Positions 28,203 through 37,149 of a DNA stretch of 55,945 nt are shown one piece after another (positions within the stretch are counted from its first letter, which is position 1; each line of letters starts with the position of its first letter). The DNA lies in contig DRHS01000159.1 in assembly GCA_011053095.1 (NCBI GenBank), positions 1 to 55,945 of the forward strand, given 5' to 3'. This stretch comes from Bacteroides sp. Its GTDB lineage: Bacteria; Bacteroidota; Bacteroidia; Bacteroidales; SM23-62. Position numbers and translations under genes: made by a program. The notes beneath the pieces were generated by a model, which saw nothing but the letters and a program-made list of their open reading frames with translations, ran no database searches and was not told the DNA's origin.

Positions 28203-29069
28203 TTGGCTCCACCAGCATCCACCATACAATCCATACGCGAAATTATCAAAAAAGAACTCCTGTCACTCTATCCTGACAGAGAAATTGATTCTTTCGTTGA
28301 TATTCTTTGCCAGCACCGACTTGATCTAAGGCGCCATGAAATCGGTATGCGAAAACACGAAATCCTGATGCCTCCTGATGCAGAGTGGTTCAGGGAGGCC
28401 ATCAGCAAGCTGAAGAAAAATGTGCCGGTACAATACATAACAGGAGATACCGAATTCCTTGATCTTCATCTAAAAGTATCACCGGCTGCACTTATCCCCA
28501 GGCCGGAGACCGAAGAACTGGTAAAGTGGATCATTGAAGAACAGGGTGGCCTGCGCTTCAAGATCCTTGATATTGGGACCGGAACGGGATGCATAGCGCT
28601 TTCGCTTGTCAGGGGACTTCCCATGGCCTCGGTGTCTGCTACGGATCTGAGCGAGGAGGCCCTTGATCTTGCTCGAGATAATTCAAGGAAACTGGGAATT
28701 AATGTCGATTTCATGCTTCATGACATCCGGACGGAGAAGGCTCCTGAGGGACTCTCACGGCTGGACCTGATTGTCAGTAATCCACCCTATATTCCTGCCG
28801 GCGAGAAGGAATCAATGGATGCCAATGTTGTGGATTATGAACCCGCATCAGCCCTGTTTGTCCCGGATGACGACCCCCTTGTTTATTACCGGCATATCGC
28901 TGCTATGGGAAAAGACATCCTGCGTCCCGGTGGATTACTTTATCTTGAAATCCACGAAAACTTCGGTGAACAGGTCATTGAACTGCTGGAGAATTCAGGT
29001 TTTGAAAAAACGGAGCTCCGCAGAGATATCAATGGAAAAGACCGTATGGTCAGGGCGATCAAACCATGA
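28203..29069 (+). CDS. prmC: peptide chain release factor glutamine methyltransferase
   Basis: 288 residues if TTG 28203 is the start. An upstream in-frame ATG at 28020 would add about 61 residues overlapping ribD in antisense and is unlikely. The N-terminal helical domain precedes IPRPETEELV, the SAM-binding ILDIGTGTGCIALSL and the substrate motif SNPPYI. It N5-methylates the glutamine of the GGQ motif in release factors; prfB lies 2.2 kb downstream. The stop overlaps recX by 4 bp (ATGA). Confidence 0.9.
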   Translation: MAPPASTIQSIREIIKKELLSLYPDREIDSFVDILCQHRLDLRRHEIGMRKHEILMPPDAEWFREAISKLKKNVPVQYITGDTEFLDLHLKVSPAALIPRPETEELVKWIIEEQGGLRFKILDIGTGTGCIALSLVRGLPMASVSATDLSEEALDLARDNSRKLGINVDFMLHDIRTEKAPEGLSRLDLIVSNPPYIPAGEKESMDANVVDYEPASALFVPDDDPLVYYRHIAAMGKDILRPGGLLYLEIHENFGEQVIELLENSGFEKTELRRDINGKDRMVRAIKP

Positions 29070-29539
29070 ACTATAAGGAAGCACTTCAATACTCTATGAA
29101 CCTCTGCAGTGTACAGGAGCGCTGCCGCAGCGAGGTAACCGAAAAACTCAACTCGCGTAAAATTCCACTCGGGGATATTGAGAAAATCCTTAGCGTCCTG
29201 ACGGCGGAAAATTTTATTGATGAGTCAAGGTATGCAGGTACTTTTGCAAGAGATAAGCTAAGGTTGAATAAATGGGGAAAGGTAAAGATCCGGCATATGT
29301 TACAGCGTAAAAACATTCCGGGGGAGATTATCGAAACCGCCCTTGAGGATATCGCAGATGAAGATTACAGCAACATCCTGAAAGAAGAATTATTGAAAAA
29401 ACGAAAAACAATCAAGGGCAGCAATGCCTTCGATATTCGGGGAAAGCTGTTCCGATTCGCACAGCAAAGAGGATATGAAACGGGACTGATTTTTGACATC
29501 CTCCATCACCTAAAGGAAATGGATTCCACTGGCTTCTAA
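29066..29539 (+). CDS. recX: RecX-family regulatory protein
   Basis: 157 residues with three RecX three-helix repeats (ALQYSMNLCSVQERCRSEVTEKL; FIDESRYAGTFARDKLRLNKWGKVKIRHML; LLKKRKTIKGSNAFDIRGKLFRFAQQRGY). It modulates RecA filaments. It is translationally coupled to prmC. Its TAA stop sits in the loop of a perfect hairpin that also holds the stop of the convergent tnpB, so the last few codons may have been supplied by the insertion element. Confidence 0.88.
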   Translation: MNYKEALQYSMNLCSVQERCRSEVTEKLNSRKIPLGDIEKILSVLTAENFIDESRYAGTFARDKLRLNKWGKVKIRHMLQRKNIPGEIIETALEDIADEDYSNILKEELLKKRKTIKGSNAFDIRGKLFRFAQQRGYETGLIFDILHHLKEMDSTGF

Positions 29540-29546
29540 GAAGCCA
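29530..29546. other. hairpin at the tnpB-side end of the IS element
   Basis: tggcttc-taa-gaagcca is a perfect 7-bp stem with a 3-nt loop. The loop holds the recX stop (plus strand) and overlaps the tnpB stop (minus strand). Subterminal hairpins are the recognition structures for IS200/IS605 transposition and the 3' scaffold of TnpB guide RNAs. Confidence 0.6.
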
Positions 29547-30759
29547 CGAGCAGTACTTCCTCGCGGGTTCCTGCAGGTTCCTGCTGCCGACCGCTTATGC
29601 GGTTCGCTTGACAGGCTATCATCCCCGTCTGCCCGACGGTTAGAATATTCTTCGCGGCATTTACATCTGCGTTTTCCTCATGCCCACATACCTGGCATCT
29701 GAAAACATCCTGTGATACTCTGTTTTCTTTTGCCGTGTGCCCACAACTCGAGCATCGCTGTGAAGTATGTCTGGGATTAACTTCAACCATCATCCCTCCC
29801 CTCCAAAAGAGTTTGTAATCAAGCTGACGCCGAAACTCAAACCATCCCTGGTCCAGAATGGACTTGTTCAATCCAGACTTTGCTTTGACACTCCTGCCCG
29901 GCTCTTCGATGGTTCCCTTTGCTGATGCGCTCATGTTCCTTACCTGTAGTCCTTCCACATATACCTTCGCGTGGTTCTTGCTTATGTCGGTACTCAGCTT
30001 GTGAAGGAAGTCCGATCGTACATTCGCTATCGTATGATGAAGCTTTGATATTTTTCTTTTCTGCTTTTTCCAGTTCTCCGATCCTCTCCTCTTTCTCGAC
30101 AACTTCCGTTGTTCCCTGGACAGTGCATCCTCATGTTTCCTGAAACTGTTTACACCTTCAACCAGGGTCCTGTCTGAAAAAGCTGCAAAGCATTTTATCC
30201 CTGCATCAATCCCTATCTCTGAATCAGAAGCATGTTTCCCTATTTCAATCATCTGCTCCACCTGGATGGATGCAAACCATCGCTCTCCCTTTTTGGAGAT
30301 GGTAATATTTTTAACTTTCCCGGAGATTGAGCGGCTTTTGTAAAAACCTATCCAGCCAATCTTCGGCAGAAATATCCTTCGGCCCACGGTCTTTAAACCC
30401 TGGGGAAAACGGATGCTGTCTCCCTTACCTTTCTTTTTGAATACCGGGAGACGTTTCAGTGGCTGGGTTTTATCAAAGCAGTCCCTGAACGCCCGGTCCA
30501 GGTCCCGAAGTTTTTGCTGAAGAACCTGTGAAGGACTTTCCTCCAGGAAACCGTACTCTTCGGATCGTTTCCAGAGGGTGAGCCAGAACGCCAGTTCATT
30601 ATACCAGAGGATCGGTTGCCTCTTCTCCAACCGCTCCAAATTCATAGCCAGGCATTTATTCCAGACAAAACGGGCAGAGCCACAATATTGATCCAGCTTG
30701 TTCTCAATATTATTATTGGTCTTAAGCCTTACTTTATATGATTTTCGTATCTTTAACAT
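29536..30759 (-). CDS. tnpB: TnpB/InsQ-type RNA-guided nuclease
   Basis: 407 residues, full length for TnpB. An N-terminal helix-turn-helix region (KSYKVRLKTNNNIENKLDQYCGSARFVWNKCL) is followed by the RuvC-like motifs: GIDAGIKCFAAFSD (Asp), KVYVEGLQVRNM (Glu) and NADVNAAKNIL (Asp). A CxxC...CxxC zinc ribbon (CSSCG and CQVCG) sits before the last. All catalytic residues are present, so the enzyme looks active. It should be guided by an RNA covering its own 3' end and the flanking DNA. Read on the minus strand, that flank is recX. Confidence 0.93.
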   Translation of the reverse strand: MLKIRKSYKVRLKTNNNIENKLDQYCGSARFVWNKCLAMNLERLEKRQPILWYNELAFWLTLWKRSEEYGFLEESPSQVLQQKLRDLDRAFRDCFDKTQPLKRLPVFKKKGKGDSIRFPQGLKTVGRRIFLPKIGWIGFYKSRSISGKVKNITISKKGERWFASIQVEQMIEIGKHASDSEIGIDAGIKCFAAFSDRTLVEGVNSFRKHEDALSREQRKLSRKRRGSENWKKQKRKISKLHHTIANVRSDFLHKLSTDISKNHAKVYVEGLQVRNMSASAKGTIEEPGRSVKAKSGLNKSILDQGWFEFRRQLDYKLFWRGGMMVEVNPRHTSQRCSSCGHTAKENRVSQDVFRCQVCGHEENADVNAAKNILTVGQTGMIACQANRISGRQQEPAGTREEVLLVAS

Positions 30760-30791
30760 AGATACCTAAATGTACAAAATATACACGTCAA

Positions 30792-31184
30792 ATGCAAGAT
30801 TTGCGAACTAAAAGACATGTTGTTTATTCACTTCACCTACATTTGGTCTTTGTAACCAAATACAGAAAAAAAGTCTTCACTGAAAGGATGTACAAAAGGC
30901 TGCATTTTCACTTCGATAGGGTGTGTAATGATTTCGGATGTAAGCTTGTTGAAACCAACGGGCAGAAGGATCATGTTCATCTCCTGATTGAACCATTACC
31001 CCATACCACACCATCGAGGCTGGTGAATAGTCTGAAGGGGGTCTCTTCCAGGTTTCTCAGGCAGGAGTTCACAGAACTGGAAAAGTACTACTGGAAAGGC
31101 GGACTATGGTCTCCAAGTTACTTTATCGCTTCCTGCGGAGGTGCACCCCTGGATATTGTCAAGAAGTATATCGAAAATCAGTAG
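30792..31184 (+). CDS. tnpA: IS200/IS605 Y1 transposase
   Basis: 130 residues. It has the HUH motif (DHVHLLIE) and, in its C-terminal helix, the catalytic tyrosine (DIVKKYIENQ), so it appears complete. It excises and inserts the element as single-stranded circles. The divergent tnpB start is 32 bp away; an inverted repeat gtatc/gatac (30747-30765) lies in that interval. Confidence 0.92.
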   Translation: MQDLRTKRHVVYSLHLHLVFVTKYRKKVFTERMYKRLHFHFDRVCNDFGCKLVETNGQKDHVHLLIEPLPHTTPSRLVNSLKGVSSRFLRQEFTELEKYYWKGGLWSPSYFIASCGGAPLDIVKKYIENQ

Positions 31185-31186
31185 AT

Positions 31187-31229
31187 TTGTCCTTATATCC
31201 ACTCTGAAGAGAAGTGGTTTTACGGACAA
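31187..31229. other. imperfect hairpin at the tnpA-side end of the IS element
   Basis: An outer stem ttgtcc/ggacaa (31187-31192 with 31224-31229) and an inner stem ccact/agtgg (31199-31203 with 31213-31217) are separated by a symmetric 6-nt internal loop. It starts two bases after the tnpA stop. It is the expected left-end hairpin of IS605-type elements. Confidence 0.55.
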
Positions 31230-31307
31230 GGTGGATAAAATACTTGATGAGATCGTCTGATAATGTTTATTTTTACACACCGAAACAACAGGAAAATCCG
31301 ATAAAAT

Positions 31308-32397
31308 ATGATCACTACAGAGCAGGTCAATGAGCTGGTGAAGCGCGAGCAGGCGCTGAGGAGGCATCTTTGACATCGATGGCAAAGCTGAGGAAATCCG
31401 CGAAAAAGAAAAAATAACCCAGGCTCCCGATTTCTGGAACAACTCCCAGGGAGCAGAAGTAAAACTAAAGGAAATATCCCGTCTGAAATCCTGGACCAAT
31501 GCCTGGGAAGAAGTGAATACCGCAGTTGAGGATCTTGCTGTCCTCCACGATTTCTTCAGCGAAGGAGAAGCTGAAGAATCGGAGGTCGAACAACAGTACC
31601 AGGCAGCTCTTAAACTCATTGAAGACCTTGAACTGAGGAATATGCTCCGAAATGAGGAGGATTCTTTCGGAGCCCTTCTGAAGATCAACCCGGGGGCCGG
31701 CGGTACCGAAAGCCAGGACTGGGCAGAGATGCTGATGCGGATGTATATTCGCTACGGGGAAAGAAATAATTACAAGGTCAGAGAGGTGGATTACCTGCCG
31801 GGAGATGAGGCCGGGATTAAAACCGTTACCCTGGAATTCACAGGTGATTTTGCCTATGGATACCTGAAAAGTGAAAATGGGGTTCACAGGCTGGTCCGTC
31901 TGTCTCCATACGATTCTGCAAATCGCCGCCATACTTCCTTTGCCTCCGTTTTTGTATCACCCGTGGTCGATGAAACCATAGAGATCATTGTCCTTCCCGG
32001 TGATATTACCTGGGAAACCTACCGTGCGAGCGGGGCCGGGGGACAAAACGTCAATAAGGTCGAGACGGCAGTGAGGCTCAGGCATGCTCCCTCGGGTCTG
32101 GTAGTTGAGAACCAGGAAACCCGTTCACAGGGTAAAAACAAGGAAAACGCCATGCGCATACTGAAGTCCCATCTCTATGAACTGGAGATAAGGGCCCGTA
32201 AGGAAAAGCAGGCAGAGATCGAAGGGGCCAAGAAAAAGATAGAATGGGGATCACAAATACGCAATTATGTATTGCATCCCTATAAAATGGTCAAAGACCT
32301 GAGAACAGAACTGGAAACAGGCAATGTAAACGATGTCCTGGACGGAAACCTTTCAAATTTTATCAAGGAATACCTGATGCATTTCGGGGGGGCATAA
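31308..32397 (+). CDS. prfB: peptide chain release factor 2, expressed by programmed +1 frameshift
   Basis: The first 21 codons from ATG 31308 end at an in-frame TGA (31371-31373). Reading continues in the +1 frame from GAC 31372 to 32397, giving about 362 residues. The body has the GGQ motif in SGAGGQNVNKVETAVRL and the stop-recognition region of RF2 (SPYDSANRRHTSFASV). RF2 releases at UGA and UAA, and the internal UGA makes its synthesis autoregulated. PrmC, encoded 2.2 kb upstream, methylates this GGQ. Confidence 0.95.
31359..31374 (+). promoter_or_regulatory. RF2 programmed frameshift signal
   Basis: The sequence is aggagg-cat-ctt-tga-c: an internal Shine-Dalgarno, a 3-nt spacer, the slippery CTT and the in-frame TGA followed by C. 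It is the same arrangement as in E. coli prfB. Confidence 0.93.
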
Positions 32398-32481
32398 TCA
32401 GATCCACCACCATGCAACCATGCAGTCGCTTTGAAGGACATTACTATGGCAGCAAACTCACCGAAAATGAATATTTTATTG

Positions 32482-32489
32482 TAATTTTG
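32482..32489 (+). promoter_or_regulatory. -7 element TAATTTTG of the CAP lipoprotein gene
   Basis: Exact TAnnTTTG match 20 bp before the ATG at 32510. The -33 region is not recognisable. Confidence 0.4.
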
Positions 32490-32509
32490 AACCATAGAAA
32501 ATACAACAC

Positions 32510-32992
32510 ATGAAAACACTCAGAACATTTATAATGATACTCGCAATGGGAGCAATTACCATATCATGCGAGAAGGACGATGATTTTACACAGGTATCTG
32601 CATTTGAAAACGCGCTTTATACCGAGGTGAACAAGTACAGAAAAGACCAGGGTTTTGAAAAGGACCTTATACTCCAGTTCATCATGGTAAAGGAGGCCCA
32701 GGACCATGCTAATGGACTTGCCAACGGAAGCATTACAGACCCGGCCGGTGATATTAACGAAAGATGGCATACTGTAGAGAGTAAGCTTGGTGTTAACAAT
32801 ATCAGCAACAAGGCGAATTTCTCCTACCAGACCGACACGCAAGATGCTGCTGCCATTGTTGCCGCCTGGGCTGCCGATTCGATAGGCCATATCATCCTCA
32901 ACAGTGACCTTACACAATCTGGTCCGGGTGTCGGAGTAACCTCCGATGGACGCATCTACATCATGCATATGCTCTGTAAATGGACCGAATAA
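32510..32992 (+). CDS. CAP/SCP-domain lipoprotein
   Basis: 160 residues. The signal peptide ends ITISC (lipidated Cys20). The rest is a short CAP (cysteine-rich secretory protein, antigen 5, PR-1) domain: ALYTEVNKYRKDQGF, VKEAQDHANGLANG, AAWAADSIGHIILNSDLTQSGPGVGVTSDGRIYIMHM. The usual HxxN and Glu residues are only partly recognisable. Probably anchored in the outer or inner membrane facing the periplasm or surface; the function of bacterial CAP proteins is mostly unknown. Confidence 0.75.
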   Translation: MKTLRTFIMILAMGAITISCEKDDDFTQVSAFENALYTEVNKYRKDQGFEKDLILQFIMVKEAQDHANGLANGSITDPAGDINERWHTVESKLGVNNISNKANFSYQTDTQDAAAIVAAWAADSIGHIILNSDLTQSGPGVGVTSDGRIYIMHMLCKWTE

Positions 32993-33027
32993 ATAATACA
33001 CCATTCACAAACTAAAACCCCCAACCA

Positions 33028-34422
33028 ATGAGCGTGAGGATCGAAAAAGATTCAATGGGACCCGTGGAGGTCCCCTCAGACAAGTACTGGGCCGCCCAGA
33101 CCCAGCGTTCCTTAGATAATTTCAGAATCGGTACCCGGAAAATGCCCCCGGAGATAATTATGGGCTTCGCCTACCTTAAGAAGGCAGCCGCAATTACCAA
33201 CCACGAACTCGGAGTCCTCGATGAGAAAAAAAAAGATCTTATCGCCGAGGTTTGCGACGAGATCATAGCCGGTAAACTCGACGAGCAGTTCCCCCTGGTA
33301 ATATATCAAACCGGATCGGGTACCCAGTCGAATATGAACACCAACGAGGTGGTTGCCAACCGTGCCCATGTCCTGGCCGGGAACAAACTTGGTGAAGGAA
33401 CAAGGCTTATCCATCCCAATGATGATGTAAACAAGTCACAGTCTTCCAACGACACCTTCCCCACCGCCATGCATATTGCTGCATATTATGCATTGATGAA
33501 TTACACCTTCCCGGGAATCAAAAAATTGCGTGACACCCTCGAAAAGAAAACCAGGGCATTTAAGGATGTCGTCAAGATTGGCCGTACACACTGGATGGAT
33601 GCCACTCCCCTGACTCTGGGACAGGAATTCTCCGGCTACGTGTCGCAGATTGACCATGGACTCAAAGCCCTTGAAAACTGTCTCCCCCACCTTTGCGAGA
33701 TAGCCCTTGGCGGAACAGCAGTAGGAACAGGCATCAATACTCCCAAAGGATATTCAGAACTGGTGGCAGAAAAGATTGCCGGACTGACCGGATACCCTAT
33801 CATATCTGCACCGAATAAGTTCGAATCACTCGCGGCCCACGATGCCATTGTGGAAGCTTCAGGAGCTCTTAAGCGCCTTGCTGTCAGCCTGATGAAAATC
33901 ACAAACGATATCAGGGTCCTGGCTTCCGGTCCCCGTTCAGGCATAGGCGAAATCTCCATTCCCGCCAACGAACCAGGCTCCTCCATTATGCCCGGCAAGG
34001 TGAACCCGACCCAGGCTGAAGCCCTTACAATGGTATGTGCCCAGGTTATGGGCAACGATGTTACAATTACCATTGGCGGCAGTCAGGGACATTTTGAACT
34101 CAACGTATTTAAACCTGTAATGATAGCGGCATTTCTTGATTCAGCAAGGCTGCTGGGCGATGCATGCGCCTCCTTTAACGATAACTGTGCAATCGGCATC
34201 GAGCCCAACCCGGATGTGATCAAGAAAAACCTGGATAATTCCCTGATGCTGGTGACAGCCCTGAACCCCCATATCGGCTATGACAAGGCTGCAGAGATCG
34301 CCAAAAAGGCCTTTACCCAGAACTCAACCCTGAAGCAGGCAGCACTTGCTCTGGGTTATCTGACTGAAGAAGAGTTTGACAAATGGGTGGATCCTTCTAA
34401 AATGACCGGATCTCTGGATTAA
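33028..34422 (+). CDS. fumC: class II fumarate hydratase
   Basis: 464 residues. The superfamily signature [13 protein letters not shown] lies at about 317-329, with [10 protein letters not shown] and [14 protein letters not shown] before it and [11 protein letters not shown] supplying a catalytic His. It interconverts fumarate and malate in the TCA cycle. Methylmalonyl-CoA mutase genes follow, so this stretch supports succinate/propionate metabolism. It lies 35 bp after the CAP gene. Confidence 0.95.
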   Translation: MSVRIEKDSMGPVEVPSDKYWAAQTQRSLDNFRIGTRKMPPEIIMGFAYLKKAAAITNHELGVLDEKKKDLIAEVCDEIIAGKLDEQFPLVIYQTGSGTQSNMNTNEVVANRAHVLAGNKLGEGTRLIHPNDDVNKSQSSNDTFPTAMHIAAYYALMNYTFPGIKKLRDTLEKKTRAFKDVVKIGRTHWMDATPLTLGQEFSGYVSQIDHGLKALENCLPHLCEIALGGTAVGTGINTPKGYSELVAEKIAGLTGYPIISAPNKFESLAAHDAIVEASGALKRLAVSLMKITNDIRVLASGPRSGIGEISIPANEPGSSIMPGKVNPTQAEALTMVCAQVMGNDVTITIGGSQGHFELNVFKPVMIAAFLDSARLLGDACASFNDNCAIGIEPNPDVIKKNLDNSLMLVTALNPHIGYDKAAEIAKKAFTQNSTLKQAALALGYLTEEEFDKWVDPSKMTGSLD

Positions 34423-34450
34423 CATCCACCGCCCTGATTGCAATTATTCC

Positions 34451-34483
34451 TTGAGATCCATTTCGATATTATCTCTATCTTTG
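34451..34483 (+). promoter_or_regulatory. promoter before the outer-membrane protein and mutAB genes
   Basis: -33 TTG at 34451-34453 and -7 TATCTTTG at 34476-34483, with 22 bp between. Transcription would start near 34490, which rules out the in-frame ATG at 34451 and supports ATG 34511. Confidence 0.6.
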
Positions 34484-34510
34484 CCATCTGAGACAGATTT
34501 ACCTATCGCC

Positions 34511-35224
34511 ATGAGAAGAATTTTAGTCATCCTGGTCCTGACAGGGATCATTTATACAGCTGGATACGGTCAGCGGAATTACCTGGGATTAAGTTTCGGG
34601 GGCTCCTTGCCAAGTGAGGAATTCGCAAAAACAAGCCTCGAGGAAGACGGAGGATATGCACTGCCCGGATTTGTAATTGAATTCGCCGGTGCATACATTT
34701 TTGATTATTATTTCGGGATTGCAGGAACGGCTACTTTCAGTTCCAATCCAATTGATGCTGCGAAATTCGGAGAGGATCTTGCAGCCGCCATCCCTCCGAT
34801 AGACCCTCCTCCTGCTGAAGATCCTGTCATTAACATTAAAGTGGCCAACTGGACCTATTCCAATATTATGGTTGGTCCGACGGTAACCCTGCCGCTCTGG
34901 AAATTTAATTTTGATCTCAGGGGGGTTGCGGGATTAAGTTTTCTGCTGTCCCCTCCACAGGAGGTGTACATTCAGGTTGATGATGAAGAATTCTTCCAGG
35001 GCAGAAGCAACAGCACTGTGAATTTTGCGTATATGCTTGGCGGGGGACTCCGGTTCAATGTCAATGAATTTTACGGGATCCGGCTTTCGGCCGATTATTT
35101 CAAGAGCAAGCCCACATTCAAGGTTTCTGAGGGCAGCCTCATTGATGCCGCCACCGGAAAATCCTCTTATGAAATGAACGTCGGATCCATCAATGTCAAC
35201 ATCGGAATAACATACAGGTTTTAG
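34511..35224 (+). CDS. outer-membrane beta-barrel protein
   Basis: About 237 residues from ATG 34511. A signal peptide (ending AGYGQ) is followed by amphipathic beta-strands and a C-terminal strand ending in YRF, as in porin-like outer-membrane barrels. An internal proline/acid-rich loop (IPPIDPPPAEDP) probably faces outside. It ends 6 bp before mutA, so all three genes could share its promoter. No specific family is recognised. Confidence 0.7.
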   Translation: MRRILVILVLTGIIYTAGYGQRNYLGLSFGGSLPSEEFAKTSLEEDGGYALPGFVIEFAGAYIFDYYFGIAGTATFSSNPIDAAKFGEDLAAAIPPIDPPPAEDPVINIKVANWTYSNIMVGPTVTLPLWKFNFDLRGVAGLSFLLSPPQEVYIQVDDEEFFQGRSNSTVNFAYMLGGGLRFNVNEFYGIRLSADYFKSKPTFKVSEGSLIDAATGKSSYEMNVGSINVNIGITYRF

Positions 35225-35230
35225 TCCCTT

Positions 35231-37132
35231 ATGGATAAGGATAATGGCAAGAGCATGCCCCTTTCGGGGGAATTCCCAGCGGTTTCAACACAGCAATGGG
35301 AAGATAAGATCCGGGAGGATCTCTGCGGGACAGATTATGATAAAAAACTGGTCTGGGAAACTTTTGAGCAGTTCCGTGTTCGTCCCTACTACCGCCGTGA
35401 AGATCTCGGGGGAATAGAATACCTGGAATCACTGCCCGGCCAATTTCCCTACCTCCGGGGATCCGTATCAGATGATAATTCCTGGCTTATCAGGCAGAAT
35501 ATTCGGGTTGACGACCCGGAATCAGCCAACAGGGAAGCTTCAGAAGTACTGTCTCGGGGTGTAACATCCCTGGGATTTGAGCTGAGCTCATCCGTAAAAA
35601 TCGAGGAGGCATATATCCATGCTCTTCTCAATGGATTACCACTTGAGACTGTACCGGTCAATTTTATGCTTGATGGTAATTTCGAGTCTCTGCTTCCCGG
35701 CCTGCTATCATATGCCCGCAAAAATAAAATTGATCCAAACCTGATCCGGGGAAGTATTTCCATGAATCCCCTGGGCCGGCTGACAACCACCGGCAATTAC
35801 CGTAAGGAGATGCTGAGTGACTTTTCTGAACTGGGTGAGTGCCTTGAGTTCGCGTCTGACAATTTACCCGGGATCAGGGTTATAAATAATTCCGGGGAAG
35901 TATTTCACAATTCAGGGGCCTCGGTAAGCCAGGAACTTGCCTTCACACTCGCAATGGGTAACGAATATCTGGTGCAGCTCAAAGGATTGAATTTCAGCCT
36001 GGAGAGCATCCTTCACCGTATGCAATTCGGTTTCTCTGTGGGATCAAGCTATTTCATGGAAATCGCAAAGCTACGGGCGGCCCGCTACCTCTGGTCAAGG
36101 ATCCTCGAAGCTCACTCTGAGGCTGCGAAGGATCTGCCTGCAATTTTTATCCAGAGCAGAACATCTGAGTGGAACCAGACAGTTTATGATCCTCATGTGA
36201 ATATGTTACGTGGAACAACCGCTTCCATGTCGGCTATCATGGGTGGGACCGATTCATTAACAGTTTCTGCCTTTGACAATACCCTGACAGATGGAAATCC
36301 CTTTTCCGCCCGGGTGGCAAGAAACACCCAGATTATCCTGAAGGAAGAATCATACCTTGACAAAGTCATAGATCCTGCTGCAGGTTCCTATTATATCGAA
36401 AACCTGACAGACAGCCTTATCACCGCAACATGGGAACTATTTCTGAAAACCGAAGAGAAAGGCGGATATAATAAGGCGCTGATCGAAGGTTTCATTCAGG
36501 AGGAGGTGAAGAAGACTGCCGGTTCAAAAATGCAGAAACTCTCAACCCGTAAAAAATTGCTGCTGGGAACAAACCAGTACCCAATAGCCGATGAGAAGGC
36601 CGGGATTAATACATTAAAAGAAAGTTTACAGGCAGATTCCCTTAACCACGAACTTCTTCCGGAAGAACTACGCATTATTGAGCCCCTTGAAATGTTCAGG
36701 GCTGGCCGGGATTTTGAAGCACTGCGCCTTAAGACGGATATGCATACCGGAAAACAACCCCTGGTCTTCATTATTCCGCTTGGCAACCTCAATATGCGCC
36801 GGACCAGGGCCATGTTTACCATGAATTTCTTTGGCTGCGCAGGCTTTAAGGTTGTCGATAATATTGCCAGGTTCAGTAATGTTGTTGAGGGACTGGAGGC
36901 AGCCCGGGCGGCAGCTGCCGATATAGTGGTGCTTTGCAGCTCCGATGATGAATACCCCCTGATGGCCGATGATCTTGTTTCCGGAGCCGGAAAGGATATT
37001 ATACCGGTCATCGCAGGTTACCCGGCAAAGCATATTGAAGCCCTGAAAAATGCCGGGATTGAACATTTCATCCACGTCCGTTCGAACGTATTGGAAGAAT
37101 TGGGGAACTACCAGAAAATGCTTGGCATATAA
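35231..37132 (+). CDS. mutA: methylmalonyl-CoA mutase small subunit
   Basis: 633 residues. A TIM-barrel mutase domain ([21 protein letters not shown] ... [39 protein letters not shown]) is followed by a degenerate B12-binding domain, in which [11 protein letters not shown] replaces the DxHxxG cobalamin motif. That loss is normal for the non-catalytic subunit. It pairs with MutB encoded 17 bp downstream. The complex links succinyl-CoA and methylmalonyl-CoA in propionate metabolism. Confidence 0.93.
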   Translation: MDKDNGKSMPLSGEFPAVSTQQWEDKIREDLCGTDYDKKLVWETFEQFRVRPYYRREDLGGIEYLESLPGQFPYLRGSVSDDNSWLIRQNIRVDDPESANREASEVLSRGVTSLGFELSSSVKIEEAYIHALLNGLPLETVPVNFMLDGNFESLLPGLLSYARKNKIDPNLIRGSISMNPLGRLTTTGNYRKEMLSDFSELGECLEFASDNLPGIRVINNSGEVFHNSGASVSQELAFTLAMGNEYLVQLKGLNFSLESILHRMQFGFSVGSSYFMEIAKLRAARYLWSRILEAHSEAAKDLPAIFIQSRTSEWNQTVYDPHVNMLRGTTASMSAIMGGTDSLTVSAFDNTLTDGNPFSARVARNTQIILKEESYLDKVIDPAAGSYYIENLTDSLITATWELFLKTEEKGGYNKALIEGFIQEEVKKTAGSKMQKLSTRKKLLLGTNQYPIADEKAGINTLKESLQADSLNHELLPEELRIIEPLEMFRAGRDFEALRLKTDMHTGKQPLVFIIPLGNLNMRRTRAMFTMNFFGCAGFKVVDNIARFSNVVEGLEAARAAAADIVVLCSSDDEYPLMADDLVSGAGKDIIPVIAGYPAKHIEALKNAGIEHFIHVRSNVLEELGNYQKMLGI

Positions 37133-37149
37133 TTGGTAAAACACTGAGA

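Larger units (their letters stand above)
29530..31229. mobile_element. IS200/IS605-type insertion sequence with divergent tnpB and tnpA
   Basis: About 1.7 kb between recX and prfB. tnpB is on the minus strand and tnpA on the plus strand, the divergent IS605 arrangement. The ends are hairpins rather than inverted repeats: 29530-29546 on the tnpB side and 31187-31229 on the tnpA side. No target duplication is expected for this HUH mechanism. The exact tips cannot be fixed without comparison with other copies or an empty site. Confidence 0.75.

Noticed and set aside
31308..31373. prfB read as a pseudogene because of the early TGA
   Set aside because: The TGA is part of a textbook programmed frameshift signal and the downstream frame is intact.
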